A stretch of DNA of 64,000 nucleotides from Pseudomonas sp. GM41(2012). Lineage in GTDB: Bacteria; Pseudomonadota; Gammaproteobacteria; Pseudomonadales; Pseudomonadaceae. Made by a program: the position numbers and the translations under genes. The notes below the pieces were generated by a model. That model saw nothing but the letters and a program-made list of their open reading frames with translations, had not been told where the DNA came from and searched no databases. The DNA is taken from assembly GCF_000282315.2 (NCBI RefSeq), contig NZ_AKJN02000008.1, positions 682,001 to 746,000 of the forward strand, given 5' to 3'. Of the stretch, positions 1 to 7,029 are shown piece by piece (the stretch's first letter is position 1; every line of letters starts with the position of its first letter).

Positions 1-217
1 TGGCGATGATCACGCAGCTGTCGGGTTTATCCATCAGCGGTCCGACGTCGGCCTTCACCCGCAGACGCAAAATGCACATCGCCGGCCATGCATAAAGACG
101 CGCACACAAACGGCTGTTATCCGGGTTGAACGGTCGGCACAGGCCAAGAACCACCCCAAGCACACCGGCCAGAATAAAGTGCAAGCCCATCAATAACATA
201 CGAAACACAAACAGCAT
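1..217 (-). CDS. plsC: 1-acyl-sn-glycerol-3-phosphate acyltransferase, N-terminal part (cut by window edge)
   Basis: Only the first 72 residues are inside the window. They start MLFVFRMLLMGLHFILAG, a hydrophobic membrane-anchoring helix, and run on to VIIA, just before the point where the catalytic HX4D motif of this family would be expected. The N-terminus reads like that of Pseudomonas PlsC proteins, which transfer a second acyl chain to lysophosphatidic acid at the inner membrane in phospholipid synthesis. The catalytic part is outside the window, so the call rests on the N-terminal sequence alone. The gene lies downstream of the crotonase-family gene on the same strand, but a terminator separates them, so it probably has its own promoter in 218-382. 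Confidence 0.72.
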   Translation of the reverse strand, partial: MLFVFRMLLMGLHFILAGVLGVVLGLCRPFNPDNSRLCARLYAWPAMCILRLRVKADVGPLMDKPDSCVIIA

Positions 218-383
218 TTACAGGCCCCACCGGGACAAAAGGTGGCGCAGTGTACGGATGTGCACTGTTTTCGGCAATTGCCGCTATAGAGGTAGGAGAT
301 AGGCGATGTTTGAGCGCATGTTTCCGACTTATGGGTCAGATGCGATCTAGAGCGGTTGTAGGCTATTTAACGGCGCGCATAAG

Positions 384-413
384 AAAAAGCCCGACACGAC
401 GGTCGGGCTTTTC
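384..413 (-). terminator. Intrinsic terminator of the crotonase-family gene
   Basis: An inverted repeat of about 11 bp (AAAAGCCCGAC / GTCGGGCTTTT) is followed on the minus strand by a T-rich run. It lies about 20 bp after the stop codon of the gene ending at 432. The stem is flanked by A and T runs, so it may work in both directions. Confidence 0.8.
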
Positions 414-431
414 GGTGTGGCACGTTTGGGT

Positions 432-1121
432 TTAAACCAAAAAATCCTGATCCTCGATGATCGCGTTGTCCAGCCTCTCCAGCAGCGCCTTGCGCACTTT
501 GAGTTTGGTGTTCTTGTGCGCGGTCATGTTGATCTTCTTCAACTGACGAGCCGCCGCCAGCGCCGCGCCTTGCAGCTCTTCGGCCGACACCACCAGGTCG
601 AAGAACCCGGCATCCACAGCACTTTGCGGATTAAACATCTCAGCGTTGATCACCGCGCGGTGGAACGCCGACTTGCGCAGACGATCACGGGCCAGCTCGA
701 TACCGGCGTGGTGCATGGTCATGCCGATCTGCACTTCGTTCAAACCAATGGTGAACGGGCCGTCGACACCAATGCGGTAATCCACCGACAACAACAGGAA
801 CGCGCCCTTGGCCACCGCATGCCCAGGGCACGCGACGATCACCGGGAACGGGTGCGACAAAAGGCGACGTGTCAGCGTCGAACCGGCAGTCACCAGCGCC
901 ACGGCTTCTTTAGGGCCGGAGGTCATCACCTTCAAGTCATAACCGCCCGACAGCATCCCGGGCGTACCGGTAATGATCACCACCGCACGATCAGTCACTG
1001 CCTGATCCAGCGCGGCGTTAAACGCAGCAATCACGTCCGGAGAGATGGCATTGACCTTGCCATTGCTCAAGGTCAGGGTCGCGATACCGTCTTCGAGATG
1101 GTAGGAAATCAACTCACTCAT
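432..1121 (-). CDS. Crotonase/enoyl-CoA hydratase family protein
   Basis: 229 residues, close to the length of a single crotonase domain. The N-terminal ISYHLEDGIATLTLSNGKVNA strand pattern, an oxyanion-hole segment (GGYDLKVM) and the GHAVAKGAFLLLSVDYRIG helix-strand unit fit the fold. The family hydrates, isomerises or hydrolyses acyl-CoA thioesters. The usual GGG in the oxyanion helix is replaced by AKG, and the usual GAGG-T segment is replaced by TMHHAG. One family glutamate (in NEVQIG) is kept, while the second catalytic glutamate seems to be lost. The exact reaction is therefore unclear, and it should not be assumed to be a beta-oxidation hydratase. It is divergent from the small gene at 1186 and is followed by a terminator. 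Confidence 0.8.
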   Translation of the reverse strand: MSELISYHLEDGIATLTLSNGKVNAISPDVIAAFNAALDQAVTDRAVVIITGTPGMLSGGYDLKVMTSGPKEAVALVTAGSTLTRRLLSHPFPVIVACPGHAVAKGAFLLLSVDYRIGVDGPFTIGLNEVQIGMTMHHAGIELARDRLRKSAFHRAVINAEMFNPQSAVDAGFFDLVVSAEELQGAALAAARQLKKINMTAHKNTKLKVRKALLERLDNAIIEDQDFLV

Positions 1122-1185
1122 GACGCTATTCCTTTCAATAAAGTAGCGCAGACGTTACTCACCGCCGCAGGCCAGGTAAAGCGCC

Positions 1186-1335
1186 GTGACTGACCGCCCA
1201 GTCACCCTTTCCCCGCCCGGCAAGCGTCGCCCGCCACGTCTGCCGCGCATTCCCCTCTATATAGAGGAGGGCGCGAAGCCGGAGATTGGCGGGTTTGCCA
1301 TGGACTGGAACCTGCTCGAACAACTAAAACGCTAA
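1186..1335 (+). CDS. Small proline-rich hypothetical protein (49 aa, GTG start)
   Basis: An open frame of 49 codons starts with GTG and ends in TAA. It begins MTDRPVTLSPPGKRRPP, continues through LYIEEGAKPEIGGFAMDW and ends LLEQLKR. An AGGT element lies about 9 bases before the GTG. Third codon positions are mostly G or C, as in the neighbouring genes, which favours real coding. It is divergent from the crotonase gene and lies about 90 bp before tRNA-Ser. The first third is basic and proline-rich and the last third looks like a short amphipathic helix. There is no signal peptide or membrane segment. I do not recognise a family and give no function. Confidence 0.5.
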   Translation: MTDRPVTLSPPGKRRPPRLPRIPLYIEEGAKPEIGGFAMDWNLLEQLKR

Positions 1336-1428
1336 GCGCATGAAAATTCTGCAAAAAAAGTTTGCCATCGGAAAAGCTTTCGACTACATTAGCGCGCCTC
1401 GACAGACAGAACTTGTTTGACGAGATAC

Positions 1429-1518
1429 GGTGAAGTGTCCGAGTGGCTTAAGGAGCACGCCTGGAAAGTGTGTATACAAGAAATTGTATCGAGAGTTCGA
1501 ATCTCTCCTTCACCGCCA
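1429..1518 (+). tRNA. tRNA-Ser (anticodon GGA)
   Basis: A 90-nt cloverleaf with encoded CCA. The acceptor stem is GGTGAAG/CTTCACC, the anticodon stem CACGC/GTGTG closes the loop CTGGAAA with anticodon GGA, there is a long variable arm typical of class II tRNAs, and the T-arm contains GTTCGAATC. It decodes UCC and UCU. An intrinsic terminator follows 14 bp downstream. Confidence 0.97.
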
Positions 1519-1532
1519 AATTCGATGTAACC

Positions 1533-1566
1533 AAAACCCCTGATTTCGAAAGAAGTCAGGGGTTTT
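1533..1566 (+). terminator. Terminator after tRNA-Ser
   Basis: The inverted repeat AAAACCCCTGA...TCAGGGGTTTT with a short loop and a T run lies directly downstream of the tRNA. Confidence 0.85.
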
Positions 1567-1847
1567 GTGGTTTCTGGCGTCTGGATTTTGTGGAAGGCAA
1601 TATTATTGATCCACGCTCATCCGCGAAGGCACTTCCGAAATTCATGTAGGACGGGTGACAGGCATGTGGGATGTAATGCCGGAAAGCCAGATAGTTGGGT
1701 GCTTTCACAGGTTTCAGCAACTGGCACGAGCCGTTTCGTGAGGGGTATTCGCTTTGCGCCTTTAGGGGACACAATGGATCAACGGGCAAGGCACATGACG
1801 CGGCCCGTTATCTGGAAGGACGAACGCACGTAATGCAGGAACTCACA
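1567..1847. other. Intergenic stretch without a convincing gene
   Basis: About 280 bp between the tRNA terminator and the small membrane protein. Short open frames exist in several phases, but none has a ribosome-binding site or a recognisable protein. Its place after a tRNA gene would suit an old integration scar, but no tRNA 3'-end duplication was seen nearby. Confidence 0.4.
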
Positions 1848-2030
1848 ATGGAACAGGCAGAACTGGAAAAGGTTCATGTGGAGATCGTCAAGCTGATGGC
1901 TGAGCAGCGCAAGCTGAACGCCCAGGCCGGGAAGATGACCCGTGAAACTGTTTGGTATCCGGTGGCTGTGGCGACTGGGTTGATTGGCACGGTGGCCACT
2001 GTCACAACTGTGCTGGTAAAGCTGCTTTAA
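1848..2030 (+). CDS. Small single-pass membrane protein, hypothetical
   Basis: 60 residues starting MEQAELEKVHVEIVKLMAEQ. A charged heptad-like helix (residues 1-30) probably forms a coiled coil, and a hydrophobic segment (about 37-59, VAVATGLIGTVATVTTVLV) can span the membrane. The ATG at 1848 has an AGGA element about 7 bases upstream. An in-frame ATG at 1833 would add MQELT but has poorer spacing. Proteins of this build (short coiled coil plus C-terminal helix) are common beside prophage remnants and tRNA genes, but that is only an association. Function unknown. Confidence 0.55.
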   Translation: MEQAELEKVHVEIVKLMAEQRKLNAQAGKMTRETVWYPVAVATGLIGTVATVTTVLVKLL

Positions 2031-2069
2031 CCTGTTGGACTGCCCAAGCCCTCGAATGGAATCGACACT

Positions 2070-3407
2070 ATGTCCCACCCTCGCGCCGCTTCCCGCCGCA
2101 TAGCTATTTCCCTCACCGCCGTGTTGATGAGTACCGTCTCCTTTTTCGCCGCTGCAACTACGACCAAGACTTTCCCCGATGCCATAGCCAGCGACCCCGC
2201 AAAACTAGGCTGGATGGTCGGCTCGCCACCCCCTGCAGATCGCACCGTGCGTTTCGATGACGGCAGCTATTTCCAGTTCCCGGCGATGCGCTGGAGTGTC
2301 TCGAACTTCCGTCAACTGATGCCTACGATCGACGTTTCACGGGGGTTCGGTGCGCCGGTTCCACTGGTATCTGCGCAGCGCAAAGACATTGATGCGATCA
2401 GCTTCGTCCCGCTTGGCGCGAAGGCTCCGATGACCTGGGAGCAATCCCTCGCGGCCACCTACACCGACGGGATTGTGGTGATGCATCGCGGGAAAGTTGT
2501 CTACGAGCGTTATTTTGGCGTGTTGAAGCCTGAAGGCCAGCACGCGGCAATGTCGGTGACCAAGTCCGTGATCGGCACGTTGGGGGCGATGTTGGTGGCA
2601 GAAGGGCGAATCGATGCGAACAAGCACGTCGCCGAATACATCCCCGAACTGGCGGCCTCCGCGTTTGGCAGCGCCACGGTGCGTCAGGTCCTCGATATGA
2701 CGACCGGCCTCAAGTACAGCGAGGACTACGCCGACCCGAACGCCGAGGTCTGGGCTCATGCAAAAGCTGGGAGCCCTCTGCCCAAGCCAAAGGACTACAG
2801 CGGTCCGCGAAGTTACTACGAGTTTTTGCAGACGGTTCAACCGCAAGGCGAACACGGCAACGCGTTCGGCTACAAGACCGTCAATACCGATGTACTGGGC
2901 TGGATCATCGCTCGAGCGACCGGTCGCAACGTCGCACAGTTGTTGTCGGAGCGGATCTGGAGCCGTTTGGGTACTGAGCAGGACGCCTATTTCACGGTGG
3001 ATTCCATTGGCACCCCGTTTGCTGGCGGCGGCTTGAACACCGGTTTGCGCGACCTGGCACGGTTTGGCGAGATGTTGCGTAATGACGGCCAGTTCAACGG
3101 TCAGCAAATCGTGCCCAAAGCGGTGGTTGACGACCTCCGTCGCGGCGGCGACAAGCAGGCATTCGCCCAGGCGGGTTACGACTTGTTGAAGGGGTGGAGC
3201 TACCGTTCAATGTGGTGGGTGACCAACAAAGAGGGTGGAGCCTTCATGGCGCGAGGGGTCCATGGGCAACGCATTTATGTCGACCCGAAAGCCGAGATGG
3301 TGATTGTTCGCTACGCCTCCCATCCGGTCGCCAGTAACTCGGCTAATGATCCGGTCACCTTGCCGGCGTTTGATGCGTTGGCTCAACATCTGTCCAGGTT
3401 GCCTTGA
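2070..3407 (+). CDS. Exported serine hydrolase of the beta-lactamase/esterase family
   Basis: 445 residues. An N-terminal signal peptide (basic MSHPRAASRR, then a hydrophobic stretch to about residue 28) predicts export to the periplasm. The active-site SxxK is visible as S162-V-T-K165 in the context AAMSVTKSVIGTLGAML, and a Y-x-x-V-N type second motif occurs in FGYKTVNTDVLGW. These are features of class C beta-lactamase-like hydrolases such as EstB esterases and 6-aminohexanoate-dimer hydrolase. The length suits that group. Substrate cannot be told from sequence: esterase, amidase or D-amino-acid peptidase are all possible. True beta-lactamase activity is less likely. Confidence 0.8.
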   Translation: MSHPRAASRRIAISLTAVLMSTVSFFAAATTTKTFPDAIASDPAKLGWMVGSPPPADRTVRFDDGSYFQFPAMRWSVSNFRQLMPTIDVSRGFGAPVPLVSAQRKDIDAISFVPLGAKAPMTWEQSLAATYTDGIVVMHRGKVVYERYFGVLKPEGQHAAMSVTKSVIGTLGAMLVAEGRIDANKHVAEYIPELAASAFGSATVRQVLDMTTGLKYSEDYADPNAEVWAHAKAGSPLPKPKDYSGPRSYYEFLQTVQPQGEHGNAFGYKTVNTDVLGWIIARATGRNVAQLLSERIWSRLGTEQDAYFTVDSIGTPFAGGGLNTGLRDLARFGEMLRNDGQFNGQQIVPKAVVDDLRRGGDKQAFAQAGYDLLKGWSYRSMWWVTNKEGGAFMARGVHGQRIYVDPKAEMVIVRYASHPVASNSANDPVTLPAFDALAQHLSRLP

Positions 3408-3441
3408 GTAATTATCCCCGGGCTTTGAAGAAGGAAATTTA

Positions 3442-3762
3442 ATGATCACCACCACAACCCACACCATCGAAGGCCAACAAATCACCGCCTATCTGGACAT
3501 CGTCAGTGCCGAGTCGGTGCAAGGTGTCAACGTTATCCGCGATATGTTCGCCGGGATGCGGGATTTTTTCGGTGGGCGTTCTCAGACATTGGAGCGGGCG
3601 TTGAAGGAAGCACGGATTCAGGCAACCGACGAGTTGAAGGAACGGGCGCGGGCACTTCAAGCTGATGCGGTGGTGGGGCTTGATTATGAGATCAGCATGC
3701 CGGCCGGGAAGGGCGGGATGGTGGTGGTGTTCGTGACCGGGACGGCGGTCAAGCTGAGATGA
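3442..3762 (+). CDS. YbjQ/UPF0145-type putative heavy-metal-binding protein
   Basis: 106 residues, the full length of the small YbjQ (UPF0145) family. Typical features are a variable start, VVSAES-like IVSAESVQGVN, a long helix rich in arginine and glutamate (ERALKEARIQATDELKERA), and the A-D-A-V-V-G-L-D-Y motif. Family members form ring-like oligomers. A metal-binding role has been proposed but is not settled. An AAGGA ribosome-binding site lies 7 bases before the ATG, and the gene starts 34 bp after the hydrolase gene, so the two may be cotranscribed. Confidence 0.8.
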   Translation: MITTTTHTIEGQQITAYLDIVSAESVQGVNVIRDMFAGMRDFFGGRSQTLERALKEARIQATDELKERARALQADAVVGLDYEISMPAGKGGMVVVFVTGTAVKLR

Positions 3763-3910
3763 GTGGGGGCACGAAGCCGTTCGTCGGGGACGCAATAATC
3801 TGAACTACAAGTCCAGTACTGACTGACTAGTCTCAAAAGCGTTGAAGGTCGACATTTTCCCAGGCAAATAGGGCTTGCCGGTGTCGACCCATTTTTGAGA
3901 GGGGAGAAGT

Positions 3911-4102
3911 ATGGCTGATTCGTATATCGAAGACGACGGGTCTGAGTTTCCGATCAACAATTGCGTGCAGTGTGGTCAAGCGGAGTATGTGTCGGGCTTT
4001 GGTGAAGACCGGGCCAAGGTCGCCAAAGTGAAATCCAAGGTACCCCGAACCGAAAAGGCGAATTTCTTACCCAAGAGGGTGGTGGCGCCTTCCAGGAAGT
4101 AA
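3911..4102 (+). CDS. Hypothetical 63-residue protein with a CxxC pair
   Basis: A short hydrophilic protein. The acidic start (MADSYIEDDGSEF) is followed by CVQCGQAEYVSG, a single CxxC that could bind metal or be redox active, and a strongly basic C-terminal half. A purine-rich GAGAGGGGAGA element precedes the ATG, and an intrinsic terminator lies about 20 bp after the stop. Clear initiation and termination signals support a real gene. I do not recognise the family. Confidence 0.6.
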   Translation: MADSYIEDDGSEFPINNCVQCGQAEYVSGFGEDRAKVAKVKSKVPRTEKANFLPKRVVAPSRK

Positions 4103-4122
4103 CCGTTAACCGGACAGTCCCC

Positions 4123-4145
4123 CGCCATTGAGCGGGGTTTTTATT
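4123..4145 (+). terminator. Intrinsic terminator
   Basis: CCCCGC/GCGGGG stem with a six-base loop followed by five T residues, after the small CxxC gene. Confidence 0.85.
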
Positions 4146-4433
4146 TTCACAAGGTTGGTAGTTGGGATTTTGACTACAGATACACAACCCGCGGTTAGTG
4201 TTTTTTTTTCACAAACTTTTCACACCTGCCTACGTAGGCTCAACTCATCCGTTAGAAAGCAGTACCTGGCCCGTTCCCCAGCGGGCTTTTTTTTGCCTGT
4301 CATAAAACCTTTTCTAAAAACGCTGTCCAACCGTCGCCTATTGCGAGGTTGTACCCGTGCGTGTCTGGACTTTGTCTCCTCAAAAGCATTCAATCTCGCC
4401 CCTTTCGGTTACCCCTTTTTTGAGGTTCTTGTC
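4146..4433 (+). promoter_or_regulatory. Leader region of the first glycine-zipper gene, with a 12-bp palindrome and a second terminator
   Basis: No gene is seen here. It holds a perfect palindrome GCCTACGTAGGC (4228-4239) and, about 30 bp further on, a strong terminator (GCCCG/CGGGC stem, then eight T residues, to about 4297). The terminator lies well before the next start codon at 4434. It therefore ends some other short transcript or attenuates the leader of the glycine-zipper gene. Confidence 0.45.
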
Positions 4434-4805
4434 ATGCGTTTAACACTGCCTGCTTTGGTTCTGGGGCTTTTGGTTGCTCAAGGTGCGATGGCTGCGGGTG
4501 ATGGCACTGCCGCCCTCGGTGGTGGTTTGGGTGGCGCGCTGGGTAATGTGGTCGGCCAGAGCATGGGCGGCAGCACCGGTGCAGCGATTGGTGCGGGTGT
4601 AGCGGGCGCGGCCGGCAGTGCTGTTGCAGCACGCAAAGGCAGCCGCACTAAAGCCGCCATTGGTGGTGGTATCGGCGCGGCCGGCGGTTCGGTGATCGGC
4701 AATAGCCTGGGCGGCAAGACCGGTTCCACCATTGGCGCGGGCTTGGGCGGCGCATTGGGCGGCGGCGTGGGCAGCAACCTGGCCAAAGGTCATAAGCGTC
4801 ACTGA
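4434..4805 (+). CDS. Exported glycine-zipper protein, copy 1
   Basis: 123 residues. A signal peptide (MRLTLPALVLGLLVAQGAMA, cleavage after AMA) is followed by repeated glycine-zipper units such as GGALGNVVGQ, TGAAIGAGVAGAAGSAV and GSTIGAGLGGALGG, and a basic C-terminus (KGHKRH). Glycine zippers pack membrane helices closely, so the mature protein is expected in the periplasm or inserted in an outer or inner membrane. It is a tandem paralogue of the next gene, with nearly identical signal peptide and zipper core. A perfect hairpin terminator follows. The frame is open further upstream, but 4434 is the only start that gives a signal peptide. Confidence 0.75.
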   Translation: MRLTLPALVLGLLVAQGAMAAGDGTAALGGGLGGALGNVVGQSMGGSTGAAIGAGVAGAAGSAVAARKGSRTKAAIGGGIGAAGGSVIGNSLGGKTGSTIGAGLGGALGGGVGSNLAKGHKRH

Positions 4806-4822
4806 TCCTGATCGATCAGCTC

Positions 4823-4851
4823 AAAAAGCCCGGCTTGATGCCGGGCTTTTT
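4823..4851 (+). terminator. Intrinsic terminator
   Basis: A perfect 12-bp stem (AAAAAGCCCGGC/GCCGGGCTTTTT) with a five-base loop follows glycine-zipper copy 1. Confidence 0.9.
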
Positions 4852-4989
4852 GTATCTGGATATTTCTTCTTTCGCGCTCTTCGAATTTATAGCTGTCCAA
4901 CGATCAACGCTGGTGTGATGAAAAAGCTAGACTCACGCCATCCGTAACGCGTTCTCTTACCCCCGATACGGAATTTAGAGGTTCATATC

Positions 4990-5418
4990 ATGCGTTTGAC
5001 ATTGTCCACGTTGGTTCTGGGACTTTTGGTCGCTCAAGGTGCAATGGCCGCCGGTGACGGCACCGCTGCAGTTGGCGGTGGTATTGGCGGTGCGCTAGGT
5101 AACGTGGTCGGCCAGCAAATGGGCGGCAGCACGGGTGCTGCGATTGGCGCCGGTGTAGGCGGCGCGGCAGGTAGCGCGGTCGGCGCGAACAAAGGCAGTC
5201 GCACAGAAGCGGCTATTGGTGGTGGTTTGGGGTCGGCCGGTGGCTCGGTGATCGGCAATAGCCTGGGCGGCAAGACCGGTTCGACCATTGGCGCAGGCCT
5301 GGGCGGCGCGGCAGGTGGGGCGGTAGGCAACAACTTGGGTAACGATAGCGGCAGTTCGCACTCCGGTAGCGGCTACAGCCATAAGCATAAAAACAAGCAC
5401 AAGAACAAACATCACTGA
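4990..5418 (+). CDS. Exported glycine-zipper protein, copy 2, with His/Lys-rich tail
   Basis: 142 residues. The signal peptide MRLTLSTLVLGLLVAQGAMA is almost the same as in copy 1. The zipper core aligns throughout, with the shared segment GGSVIGNSLGGKTGSTIGAG identical in both. The C-terminus differs: a Ser/Gly linker is followed by SHKHKNKHKNKHH, which is positively charged and could bind metal, nucleic acid or anionic lipid. The separate terminators show the copies are independent transcription units. A sequence CTAGACT near 4928 resembles a stationary-phase -10 element, but this is weak evidence. Confidence 0.75.
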   Translation: MRLTLSTLVLGLLVAQGAMAAGDGTAAVGGGIGGALGNVVGQQMGGSTGAAIGAGVGGAAGSAVGANKGSRTEAAIGGGLGSAGGSVIGNSLGGKTGSTIGAGLGGAAGGAVGNNLGNDSGSSHSGSGYSHKHKNKHKNKHH

Positions 5419-5439
5419 TTCGACATCGAGCTCCACCAG

Positions 5440-5464
5440 AAACCCGGCCCCGCGCCGGGTTTTT
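5440..5464 (+). terminator. Intrinsic terminator
   Basis: AAACCCGGC/GCCGGGTTT stem with a T run after glycine-zipper copy 2. Confidence 0.85.
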
Positions 5465-5545
5465 CATTTCTGGAGCAGGACTCTGGAACGTTTGGTTGTG
5501 GGTCGCCTCGAACTTCATACACCCCAGAATGTTAAGAGGCATGCC

Positions 5546-5740
5546 ATGACCCCTGAAACCGAAGGCAAGGAAGAAAAAGGCCCGAGCGGGCTTCCGTTCA
5601 TTAACGATCCAGGAAACGAAGACCCAGGCTCATTGATGGATGACGCAACAGTGCCGCTCAATGATTCCGATGATGCGGGCGACGTCGGAAATATCGAGTT
5701 CGAAGACGAGGAAGAGGACGAAGACGAAGACGAGGATTGA
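5546..5740 (+). CDS. Small acidic hypothetical protein with Asp/Glu tail
   Basis: 64 residues beginning MTPETEGKEEKGPSGLPF and ending in an unbroken run of acidic residues (EFEDEEEDEDEDED). It has almost no hydrophobic core, so it is probably disordered and very negatively charged. AAGAGG lies 8 bases before the chosen ATG. The frame is open further upstream but without another good start signal. Such acidic proteins may buffer cations or basic proteins, but no function is claimed. Confidence 0.6.
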   Translation: MTPETEGKEEKGPSGLPFINDPGNEDPGSLMDDATVPLNDSDDAGDVGNIEFEDEEEDEDEDED

Positions 5741-5848
5741 GCCTGCTGTGCGACGGATTCGACCGATCGTCTCTCTGATCGAACGCAATGCAGGGCACCC
5801 TCCTCGAAACTTCAGGGCCTGCTTTTCAGGCCTCACGAGAGGTGCCTT

Positions 5849-6061
5849 ATGAATGCTGATCCGAAAGACTCCGACGTCGACGATACCCCCGAATATCCGC
5901 TGCCTTCACCGACCGATTCCCTGAGTCGTGATCAACGTCCGCCTGATGACGACACCGCTGTAGAGCAGTTGCCGTCTGATGAAGTGAAGCGCGGGGATGT
6001 GGAAGCTCACCCTGATGACCCGGACATTGCCGGTGAAGATGGCTCAAACGAACCGAGCTGA
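5849..6061 (+). CDS. Small acidic, proline-rich hypothetical protein
   Basis: 70 residues, rich in Asp, Glu, Pro and Ser (for example DSDVDDTPEYPLPSPTDS), with no hydrophobic segment. It is predicted to be disordered. GAGAGG precedes the ATG by 8 bases. It sits in a run of low-complexity genes, and with the previous gene it makes a pair of acidic soluble proteins beside two glycine-zipper proteins and a Gly/Ser-rich one. Not a family I recognise. Confidence 0.6.
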   Translation: MNADPKDSDVDDTPEYPLPSPTDSLSRDQRPPDDDTAVEQLPSDEVKRGDVEAHPDDPDIAGEDGSNEPS

Positions 6062-6160
6062 ACATACGCTGTGGCGCAGCGCCGCTCGTCGATTGTGCGG
6101 CACCTTTAAAAAGCGATGACGGCCAGAAATCAGGTACGCACCTTTTAAAGGAGGTACACC

Positions 6161-6556
6161 ATGATCAGGTCAAAATTGACCGCCCTGACGGTGATCGGCG
6201 TGTTGTCGGCCGGCTCAATGTCGACGTTTGCTCAGTCCTCCGGCAACGATGCACCTGTGGATAAGGGGGGGATGCCGCCTTATTCAGAAATGAATGCGGG
6301 TTCCGCGGACGGGAAGGCGTTGCCGCCTGGCGCTATTAAGGGTGGGAATGGTGGTGATGCAAATGGAAGTAGCACCTCCCCGGAGGCGGGAAGTGGGGCG
6401 ATGAGTGGTGGAGGTTCGATGGGGAGTGGTTCTGGGAGTGGGTCTGGAGGATCCGGTAGTTCTGGGATGAGTGGCAGTGGAAGCGGTGGGAGTTCGGGGC
6501 GTGCTAGAGGAGGAACAGGGGGGGCTGGTGGTGGTACGAGTGGTTCGGGTAGTTAA
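6161..6556 (+). CDS. Secreted Gly/Ser-rich low-complexity protein
   Basis: 131 residues. The signal peptide MIRSKLTALTVIGVLSAGSMSTFA ends at an A-x-A-like site before QSSGND. After a short hydrophilic stretch, the last 70 residues are almost only Gly and Ser (for example GSGSGSGSGGSGSSGMSG). The ribosome-binding site AAAGGAGGT is a perfect anti-16S match 5 bases before ATG, so strong translation is expected. A terminator follows. Mature protein is probably a flexible extracellular or periplasmic linker or matrix protein. Function unknown. Confidence 0.7.
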   Translation: MIRSKLTALTVIGVLSAGSMSTFAQSSGNDAPVDKGGMPPYSEMNAGSADGKALPPGAIKGGNGGDANGSSTSPEAGSGAMSGGGSMGSGSGSGSGGSGSSGMSGSGSGGSSGRARGGTGGAGGGTSGSGS

Positions 6557-6580
6557 GTCCGAATTCTTACCGGAAGATGA

Positions 6581-6603
6581 GCCCAGTTCTAACTGGGCTT
6601 TTT
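6581..6603 (+). terminator. Intrinsic terminator
   Basis: GCCCAG/CTGGGC stem with five T residues after the Gly/Ser-rich gene. The Rhs/immunity pair arrives from the other side, so it may serve both directions. Confidence 0.85.
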
Positions 6604-6627
6604 CCAGATACTTTATCTTTACCCTAG

Positions 6628-7026
6628 CTACTCGTCGGAGATATCAGACTCAACCCATCGCATGAAAAACTCTTCCTGAACCTCAGGTTCGTTTGTCAGA
6701 TTGTTTTCCTCGTAATCAAAGATACTTACTAAATCGCTTCTGAATGCTTGTTTTCCAAGTGTCAGTTCATATGCTTTTACACCTAACGACATCTGTGAGG
6801 ACATAGTAGAGGGGTGTACGTTTATTTTTGCTCCTTTACACAAAAAAGTTACGTCACGATGGTCTTCCCTGACATGACCTAGGCATTTGTAAAAATCGTC
6901 GCCAGAGTACGAATTTCGATAACCATCTTCCATAACAAAAGTGATGCTTGGATTTTCGGAGTCACAGAGAAGCTCAGCGGATTGACGCTTGCCATTTTTG
7001 ATTATCAAAATCTTTACGCTGTCCAC
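6628..7026 (-). CDS. Putative immunity protein for the Rhs toxin
   Basis: 132 residues, acidic (rich in Glu and Asp, ending VESDISDE), with no signal peptide or membrane helix, so cytoplasmic. It starts with GTG three bases after the Rhs stop codon, with an AGGAAA ribosome-binding site inside the end of the toxin gene, so translation is coupled. The A+T content is clearly above that of neighbouring genes, as in the toxin tip, which suggests the pair was acquired together. No family is recognised. The immunity role is inferred from position, size and base composition. Confidence 0.6.
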   Translation of the reverse strand: MDSVKILIIKNGKRQSAELLCDSENPSITFVMEDGYRNSYSGDDFYKCLGHVREDHRDVTFLCKGAKINVHPSTMSSQMSLGVKAYELTLGKQAFRSDLVSIFDYEENNLTNEPEVQEEFFMRWVESDISDE

Positions 7027-7029
7027 GTT

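Noticed and set aside
1429..2030. tRNA-Ser as the attachment site of a prophage or island
   Set aside because: The small membrane protein nearby has a phage-like look, but no integrase and no second copy of the tRNA 3' end was found in the window.
2070..3407. Calling the serine hydrolase a resistance beta-lactamase (ampC)
   Set aside because: It has SxxK, but the other motifs and overall sequence fit the esterase/dimer-hydrolase branch. Antibiotic hydrolysis cannot be claimed.
5500..5545. AlgU-type promoter (GAACTT-like) before the acidic protein gene
   Set aside because: GAAC-type elements occur, but no matching -10 was found at the right distance.
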